A stretch of 12,294 nt of DNA from Candidatus Rifleibacteriota bacterium. Its GTDB lineage: Bacteria > Riflebacteria > Ozemobacteria > Ozemobacterales > Ozemobacteraceae. Shown one piece after another: positions 7,552 to 12,294 of the stretch; within the stretch, counting starts at the first letter, position 1; every line of letters starts with the position of its first letter. The DNA is taken from contig JAFXRA010000152.1 of assembly GCA_017526725.1 (NCBI GenBank), positions 1 to 12,294 on the forward strand, read 5' to 3'. A program made the translations under genes and the position numbers. Under the pieces are notes generated by a model. It ran no database searches. It was not told the DNA's origin and saw only the letters and a list, made by a program, of their open reading frames with translations.

Positions 7552-8832
7552 ATGAAAGCCTTATCTTTGCATCTAAAAATACTGCTTTCTCTTATGCTCT
7601 TTATTTCTGCTTGCCCGCAGTATTCTTTTGCTGCAAAGACTGCAGAAGATTTGCAGAATGAAATTGATGCTATTGATGTTCAGATTAAATATTTGAAAAT
7701 CAAGGTTGATAGCCAGAAAAAGAAAAGCCAGAATCTTGAAAAAAGAATCAAAGAGAAAAAGCAGGAAATCAAAGATCTTGGTTCTCAAATTGAGCAGTTG
7801 TCGAAGAATCAAGAAGAAGCTTTACAGCAGATAAAAAGATTAGAAGAAGATAATGCTGAAAGCAGAAAACAGCTTAGGGAACTCTTAACCAGATTTAGAA
7901 ACAGACTGGTTCAACTTCATAAAATAAGACAGGGAACCTTAGTTAGTTCTGTTCTTTTTGCCAAAGACCTTAATGCTTTTCTTAACCGTTACCAAATGGT
8001 TAAGTATTTGTTAGAATCTGATAAAGCAATTATTGAAGAACTAAAGGCTAAAGATGAAAAAATAAAACGAATAAGTCTGCGATTGAGTGAAAAAAATGCC
8101 GCCTTAGAAGCTAGTAAAAAGGAAATGACTGAAAAACAGAAGAAACTGGCAAAAGAACAGTCTTCTTTGAATGCTATGTTAAATTCTGTTCTTATGGAGA
8201 AAAAGGTTTTTTTGCAGAAAGAAAAATCACTGGCTTCGTCTCGCAAACAATTAGAAAAGCAAATTGAAGAGGCGGCAAAGCTTGCTTCGAAACCAGGCTT
8301 TGAAAAAGAATTGGGAATAACAGAAGATTCAGTTGCTGTATCATCGAATAATTCTAAGTCTGTTGCAACTGTATCAGCATTGCCGGCTTCTTCCGAACCA
8401 GAAAAGAAAAAGACCAGCAGCAGTGAAGAAGGAAATTTTTCGGGTTCATATTCTGATGCTGCTAAATTAATGAATTTTATGTGGCCGATTAGCAAAGAAC
8501 TTAGAGAACAGGTTTTTGAAAAAGGTGGTGAAGATGCCAGTGCACTTTTTATAAAACCTGCTGCTGATGCTGAAATAATGGCTGCCGCTAAGGGGAAAGT
8601 ATTGTATAAAGGTTTCCTTAGTGGTTTAGGTGATGTGGTTATTTTAGGACACCAACGTGGTTTTTCCACCGTTTACGCTAGATTAGATAATGTGTGGGTT
8701 GGTTTGAATGAAGTTGTAGATAAAGGAACTGTTATAGGAAAGGTAGATGGGGGTGGAATCAATGGCATGCTTCATTTCGAAATCAGGTTTGGTGGTAAAA
8801 AGATGCCGCCGCTTCAATATTTGCCTCAGTAA
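7552..8832 (+). CDS. EnvC-like murein hydrolase activator (coiled coil + degenerate LytM/M23)
   Basis: Envelope protein predicted to act with FtsEX to switch on peptidoglycan amidases. The ATG at 7552 is preferred over 7537 because AAGG lies 8 bases upstream of it; it gives 426 residues. Residues 1-27 form a signal peptide (hydrophobic core LKILLSLMLFISA, cleavage after YSFA). ISAC (18-21) also fits a lipobox, so a lipoprotein is possible. Long coiled coils span ~30-130 and ~155-245, followed by a Ser/Lys-rich linker (~255-300) and a LytM/M23 fold (~303-426). The zinc ligands are largely lost: the HxGxD region reads ALFIKPAADA, the YAHL motif reads YARL, and HLHFE reads MLHFE, leaving one of the two His. 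This matches non-catalytic activators such as EnvC rather than active endopeptidases. The LQYLPQ end is normal for the fold. Pairing with ftsEX supports the assignment. Confidence 0.9.
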   Translation: MKALSLHLKILLSLMLFISACPQYSFAAKTAEDLQNEIDAIDVQIKYLKIKVDSQKKKSQNLEKRIKEKKQEIKDLGSQIEQLSKNQEEALQQIKRLEEDNAESRKQLRELLTRFRNRLVQLHKIRQGTLVSSVLFAKDLNAFLNRYQMVKYLLESDKAIIEELKAKDEKIKRISLRLSEKNAALEASKKEMTEKQKKLAKEQSSLNAMLNSVLMEKKVFLQKEKSLASSRKQLEKQIEEAAKLASKPGFEKELGITEDSVAVSSNNSKSVATVSALPASSEPEKKKTSSSEEGNFSGSYSDAAKLMNFMWPISKELREQVFEKGGEDASALFIKPAADAEIMAAAKGKVLYKGFLSGLGDVVILGHQRGFSTVYARLDNVWVGLNEVVDKGTVIGKVDGGGINGMLHFEIRFGGKKMPPLQYLPQ

Positions 8833-10171
8833 AAAGGGTTTTACTCTTATTGAGTTATTTATCGCTCTCTCTGTATTAGCTATAATTTCTGTTGCTTCTG
8901 TCTCTTATTATCAAGATTATGTTGAAGATGCTAAAATGACAGTCAGAAAAACTAACGAAAAGTTGGTTAATGATGCGATAAAAAGATATTATAAAGAACA
9001 CATGGTATACCCTAGATATGATTGGGAACAAGATTCTATTAATGACGTTAAAAATAATGTTTATAAGGGGTTAGATTCGCTTCTTTCGGGTTATTTTGTA
9101 AATAAGAATGTTTCGGAAATATTTTCTGAAGGTTCTAATGCCGGAGGCTATGAAGTTTATTTCCGAGTTACTGAACCACGCAAAAAAGGTTCTGATAACG
9201 GAAATATAGATAACTCATCCGATGCTGGAACTTGGAAAATGTCTAAGAATCTAAGAGTAGCAACCAAAGATTATCTGGTTAATGAAATAAGAATTATCCC
9301 AAAAGATGAAGTTTTTCCTACTAATACTTTTAACAGCCTTGAAACTTTTAATTTCCCTATTATTGATAATTCTGTTCCTATACGTAATGACAGCACTGGT
9401 TATAATACGATTGAACCTGATGAAGAACTTGATATCCAAATGGTATGCTGTCCACCAGGTATTTTTAAGATGGGAGCTAACCCTGGTGAACTTGGAGGAA
9501 GGCAGAATGAGAATCAACATACTGTAACTCTTACCAAACAATTTTTAATTAGTAAGTATGAAATTACTCAAAAACAATATTTAGAAATAATGGGCAGTAA
9601 TCCATCTCAATTTAAAGAGGATTTTTTCCCGGTTACAAATGTAAATAGACAAGATGCAATTAATTTTTGTGAAAAACTGAACACTAATTTTGCAAGACTG
9701 GTTCCTTATGGATATAAATTTGATTTACCTACAGAAGCACAATGGGAGTATGCTTGCAGGGCTGGGACTACTACTTCTTTGAATAATGGAACAAATATTA
9801 CTTCAGCAAAAGGGTCATGCAACAATCTAAATAATGTTGGATGGTATAAGCAGAATTCTAAGGTTAATAATCAAAATAGACCTCATCCTGTTGGCGAAAA
9901 GGATCCGAATAATTGGGGAATTTATGATATGCATGGCAACGCTGAAGAATTGATAAAAGATCTTAGAAATGTGGTGGGAGGTGTTTACGAAAAATATCCG
10001 GGTGATGAAGTAGACCCATGTGTTGAATCTGGAAATGAACAATGTTATAGAGGAGGAGGTTATAGTATTGATGCCGAAAGGTGCCGTTCAGCTTCAAGAC
10101 AAGGTAGTGGAAAAAATAATAAGCCTGCTACGGTCGGATTTCGTGTTGTTCTTGTACCGATAGATGAGTAA
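8747..10171 (+). CDS. Prepilin-like protein fused to FGE-sulfatase (SUMF1-like) domain, copy 1
   Basis: An exported two-domain protein. The type III signal sequence ends KKG|FTLIE (Gly31|Phe32, Glu at mature position 5), followed by a hydrophobic helix. A GspG/PilA-like module runs to ~185 (DAK..VRKTN.KLVNDAI..YYKEH..YP). Residues ~230-470 are an FGE-sulfatase/C-type-lectin-fold domain: CCPPGIFKMG, LISKYEITQKQY, LPTEAQWEYACRAGTT, IYDMHGNAEEL, YRGGGY, CRSASR, GFRVVL. The paired cysteines that bind copper in true formylglycine-generating enzymes are absent, so catalysis is doubtful. The start is uncertain: ATG 8747 (AGGA 7 bases upstream), ATG 8762 (GGTGG upstream) or GTG 8792 would all give an acceptable basic leader. 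Every option overlaps the 3' end of the envC-like gene out of frame, with no terminator between. Homologous to the next gene over its full mature length. Ligand or role unknown. Confidence 0.88.
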   Translation: MGVESMACFISKSGLVVKRCRRFNICLSKKGFTLIELFIALSVLAIISVASVSYYQDYVEDAKMTVRKTNEKLVNDAIKRYYKEHMVYPRYDWEQDSINDVKNNVYKGLDSLLSGYFVNKNVSEIFSEGSNAGGYEVYFRVTEPRKKGSDNGNIDNSSDAGTWKMSKNLRVATKDYLVNEIRIIPKDEVFPTNTFNSLETFNFPIIDNSVPIRNDSTGYNTIEPDEELDIQMVCCPPGIFKMGANPGELGGRQNENQHTVTLTKQFLISKYEITQKQYLEIMGSNPSQFKEDFFPVTNVNRQDAINFCEKLNTNFARLVPYGYKFDLPTEAQWEYACRAGTTTSLNNGTNITSAKGSCNNLNNVGWYKQNSKVNNQNRPHPVGEKDPNNWGIYDMHGNAEELIKDLRNVVGGVYEKYPGDEVDPCVESGNEQCYRGGGYSIDAERCRSASRQGSGKNNKPATVGFRVVLVPIDE

Positions 10172-10290
10172 AATTTAACAAAATGTATTTTAAGTTTTAA
10201 GAAAAATAATTATAATTATATTAAGCAATATTTACTCTAACAACAAATATCTTTTAGTCACACTACATGTAATCGAGGTATCTGATAAAG
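10172..10290 (+). other. AT-rich spacer between the two pilin-FGE genes, possible weak promoter
   Basis: This 119-base non-coding gap is strongly A/T-rich. It contains a perfect -10-like TATAAT at 10211-10216, but the best -35 candidate 17 bases upstream (TTTTAA, 10188-10193) is poor. No T-tailed hairpin is evident, so read-through from copy 1 is likely. GAGG at 10275-10278 is the only ribosome-site candidate and lies a rather long 12 bases from the GTG start. Confidence 0.3.
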
Positions 10291-11664
10291 GTGTTTAACA
10301 TTGCTCAAAATAAAAAAGGTTTTACTCTTATAGAAGTATTTATCGTTATCTCTGTTTTAGCAGTAGTGTCTGCTGTTTCTGTTTCATATTACAGAGATTA
10401 TGTTGAAGATGCAAAAATAGCAGTAAGAAAAACTAACGAAAAGTTAGTTAATGATGCTCTAAATAGGTACTATAAAGAACACATGGCTTACCCTAAATAC
10501 CAATGGAAACAAGATTCCATTGAAGATTTAAAAAATAAGATTAATAAAGGGCTTAATTCTTCTCTATCTGGCTATTTTGTAAATAAGACTGTTTCACAAA
10601 TCCTTCAAGAGGGTGCCGATACTAAAGGTTACGATATTTATTTCCGTGTTACAGAGCCTCATAAAAGAGATTCTCTTGAAGGAAATGTAGACAAAAGCAC
10701 TGAAATTGGAACATGGAAAATGGCTAAGCATTTAAGAGTTGAAACCAAAGATTACTTAGTTAATGAAGTAAGAATTGTGGAACCAGACTCAGGAATTTCA
10801 GCCAGTACTTTTATCGGTGGTGAAAGATTTAGTTTTCCTCTTAAGGATAATTCTGTACCAATAAACAATGTGAATTCTGATTATAACACAGTAAATGTCA
10901 ATGATGAATTTGATATTGAAATGGTTTGTTGTCCTCCGGGCAGATTTCTAATGGGAGCTCCAATGAGTGAATATGGAAGGAGAACTAACGAAAACCCTCA
11001 TTGGGTAACTCTTACAAAACAATTTTTGATTGGAAAATTCGAAGTAACTCAGAAACAGTATAAAAAAGTAATGGGCACCAATCCTTCCTATTTTAATTCA
11101 GATGAAATGCGTCCTGTTGATAGTGTTTCCTATAATGATGCTAATGATTTTTGCAATAAACTTAATACTGAGTATTCCAGATTCGTTCCTTACGGTTATA
11201 AATTTGATTTGCCTACAGAAGCTCAGTGGGAATATGCCTGTAGAGCAGGAACGACATCGGCTTTAAATAATGGTAAAGAGCTTACTGCTATTGGAGATAA
11301 TGATTTTTGCCCAAATCTAGATGAAGTTGCCTGGTTTAGAAAAAGTAAAAATTCCAATAGTAACCCACACTTTGTCGGTGACCCTAGAAAAAAGCCAAAT
11401 GCCTGGGGTTTATATGATATGCATGGAAATGTTCATGAATTAGTAAAAGATCTCAGACAAGTAAATGGAAATAATTATCCTGGCTATCCTCCTGAAGATG
11501 CTGTGGATCCTTTAGTTACTGCCGGTAACCAAAATGTTCGAAGAGGTGGCTGTTATAATTCAGTAACTTATAGATGCCGATCAGCTTCTAGAGATGGTTG
11601 TGCTAAGAATACAAAAGATAAGACCATGGGTTTTCGTGTGGTTCTTGTACAAACTGATGATTAA
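10291..11664 (+). CDS. Prepilin-like protein fused to FGE-sulfatase (SUMF1-like) domain, copy 2
   Basis: Tandem paralogue of the preceding gene, 457 residues, with a GTG start. The leader is short: nine residues then Gly10|Phe11 in KKGFTLIE, with Glu at mature position 5 and a hydrophobic helix to ~33. The pilin module (~34-165) shares long stretches with copy 1 (VRKTNEKLVNDA, YYKEHM, SGYFVNK, YFRVTEP, KDYLVNE). The FGE-like domain (~207-452) shows CCPPGRFLMG, LIGKFEVTQKQY, YGYKFDLPTEAQWEYACRAG, GLYDMHGNVHEL, RRGGCY, CRSASR and GFRVVL. Cysteines shared with copy 1 include the vicinal pair 213-214 and Cys288, 317, 340 and 429; Cys421 and Cys437 are not conserved. As in copy 1, the loop between RGG and CRSASR is shorter than in real FGE and lacks its catalytic cysteine pair. 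Expected in the envelope or on a pilus-like fibre. Substrate or ligand cannot be stated. Confidence 0.9.
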   Translation: MFNIAQNKKGFTLIEVFIVISVLAVVSAVSVSYYRDYVEDAKIAVRKTNEKLVNDALNRYYKEHMAYPKYQWKQDSIEDLKNKINKGLNSSLSGYFVNKTVSQILQEGADTKGYDIYFRVTEPHKRDSLEGNVDKSTEIGTWKMAKHLRVETKDYLVNEVRIVEPDSGISASTFIGGERFSFPLKDNSVPINNVNSDYNTVNVNDEFDIEMVCCPPGRFLMGAPMSEYGRRTNENPHWVTLTKQFLIGKFEVTQKQYKKVMGTNPSYFNSDEMRPVDSVSYNDANDFCNKLNTEYSRFVPYGYKFDLPTEAQWEYACRAGTTSALNNGKELTAIGDNDFCPNLDEVAWFRKSKNSNSNPHFVGDPRKKPNAWGLYDMHGNVHELVKDLRQVNGNNYPGYPPEDAVDPLVTAGNQNVRRGGCYNSVTYRCRSASRDGCAKNTKDKTMGFRVVLVQTDD

Positions 11665-11732
11665 TATTTCTTAAGATTATTTCTATAGCTATTTTTCTTT
11701 TTTTTATTATATTTGTAATAAAGAGAGGAAAA

Positions 11733-12272
11733 ATGAAAACTTATTCTGTTTCTAATAATAGCGTACTATATAAGAATTATCTTTTTTGTTGCAACAAAAG
11801 AGCTTTTACCATTTTGGAAATTTTTGTTGTACTCGCTATAATGGCTGTTCTGATTCTTGTTTCTTTTAATTATTATAAAGATAATATGGATGATGCCAAA
11901 CGAGCTGTAACAGCAACAAATTTAAAATTAATTAATGAAGCAATAACAAGATATAGCAAAGACCATAATTCTTATCCTAAATATGTTGATTTAAAAACTG
12001 ATTCAAAAGAAAACGGAGTTTTAAAAACATATTTGAATAGACCTCTCTCTGATTTATTAAAAGAGATTAATGATATAGACAAGGAATACAAGATTAAATA
12101 TAAGGTAATCTTGCCTCATATAAGGAATATAACTGCTGAAGGCAGTGATGTCTTTTCTTCTAATAATGCTATTTGGATAAGCGATGAAGATTTTAAAAAT
12201 TCAGGTGAAGCCAATAAATTTTTGTACATGGTTAATGAAATCATAGCAACTCTTTCCCCCTCTCTCCCTTAA
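11733..12272 (+). CDS. Prepilin-like protein without FGE domain
   Basis: A 179-residue prepilin-type protein. The 24-residue leader has basic residues before NKRA|FTILE, with Ala24 where prepilin peptidase substrates normally have Gly, and Glu29 at mature position 5. A hydrophobic helix follows (IFVVLAIMAVLILVSF), then the signature shared with the two upstream genes: YYKD, DAK.AV..TN.KLINEAI.RY.K.H..YPKY. It ends after MVNEI, the equivalent of YLVNE in the fusions, where their linker to the FGE-like domain begins, so it corresponds to the pilin module alone. A good ribosome site (AGAGG, 5 bases before the ATG) supports the start. No terminator or clear promoter is visible in the 68-base gap upstream, which is T-rich. 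Likely a minor or major pilin/pseudopilin, or a copy that lost its C-terminal domain. Confidence 0.85.
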   Translation: MKTYSVSNNSVLYKNYLFCCNKRAFTILEIFVVLAIMAVLILVSFNYYKDNMDDAKRAVTATNLKLINEAITRYSKDHNSYPKYVDLKTDSKENGVLKTYLNRPLSDLLKEINDIDKEYKIKYKVILPHIRNITAEGSDVFSSNNAIWISDEDFKNSGEANKFLYMVNEIIATLSPSLP

Positions 12273-12290
12273 TCTCTCTCCTCAAATCCT
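12249..12290 (+). other. Pyrimidine-rich tract at end of prepilin gene
   Basis: From 12249 almost all bases are C or T, with CCCCCTCTCTCCC inside the last codons and TCTCTCTCCTC just after the TAA. The composition contrasts with the A-rich coding strand of the gene. It encodes a Ser-Pro-Ser-Leu-Pro tail. No hairpin is visible; the window ends here. Confidence 0.4.
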
Positions 12291-12294
12291 TTAA

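Noticed and set aside
7989..8669. Long minus-strand open frame (226 codons) opposite the envC-like gene
   Set aside because: It is Ser/Phe-rich and mirrors the Lys/Glu-rich coiled-coil and linker codons of the real gene. It has no recognisable domain and the plus-strand gene is well supported.
10030..11650. Diversity-generating retroelement targeting the FGE/lectin-fold domains
   Set aside because: Lectin-fold domains of this kind are classic targets and the loops differ, but the window holds no reverse transcriptase, no template repeat and no accessory gene. Copy differences include ordinary synonymous changes, not an adenine-specific pattern.
11665..11732. Possible terminator between the second fusion gene and the third prepilin gene
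   Set aside because: There is a long T run at 11698-11705, but the only upstream self-complementarity is the short ATAGCTAT palindrome with no adequate stem.

Overview
The window is a gene-dense, AT-rich stretch of bacterial chromosome. The organism is probably a Gram-negative (diderm) bacterium with type IV pilus-like machinery. Support comes from PilT-family ATPases, an ftsE-ftsX pair followed by an EnvC-like murein hydrolase activator, and three proteins with type IV prepilin N-termini. Phylum cannot be fixed from the sequence. The abundance of prepilin-like proteins, the HEAT/TPR scaffold and low GC would suit a poorly cultured lineage such as Riflebacteria/Ozemobacteria, Elusimicrobiota or Lentisphaerota, but that is a guess.

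Layout. (1) 2-1006 (+): 3' part of a prolyl-tRNA synthetase gene, cut by the window edge. (2) 1004-1175: intergenic region with a 12-unit tandem heptamer repeat, a rho-independent terminator for proS built partly from that repeat, and a second bidirectional terminator for the converging operon. (3) 5739-1185 (-): a three-gene operon joined by two ATGA stop/start overlaps. It encodes a canonical PilT ATPase, a PilT paralogue that has lost key catalytic residues, and an 810-residue HEAT-repeat/TPR protein. (4) 5740-5928: divergent intergenic region with a strong sigma70-like promoter facing right. (5) 5929-8832 (+): ftsE, ftsX and an EnvC-like coiled-coil/LytM protein whose metallopeptidase site is degenerate, so it is probably an amidase activator. 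(6) 8747-12272 (+): three prepilin-like genes. The first overlaps the 3' end of the envC-like gene out of frame. The first two are tandem paralogues fusing a GspG/PilA-like pilin module to an FGE-sulfatase (SUMF1/C-type-lectin-fold) domain. The third has the pilin module only.

Functional reading (inference): the left operon suggests a pilus-retraction or fibre-dynamics module with an active and a probably inactive hexameric ATPase plus a helical-repeat scaffold. The middle operon couples FtsEX ATP hydrolysis to peptidoglycan hydrolase activation at division. The right block encodes secreted, pilin-anchored lectin-fold proteins that may be displayed on a fibre or held in the envelope. The FGE-like domains lack the copper-binding cysteine pair of true formylglycine-generating enzymes, so a binding or structural role is more likely than catalysis.

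The most unusual points are the pilin-FGE fusions, the degenerate PilT in an operon with a HEAT/TPR protein, and the heptamer array at the proS stop codon. I see no rRNA, tRNA, CRISPR array, insertion sequence or reverse transcriptase.
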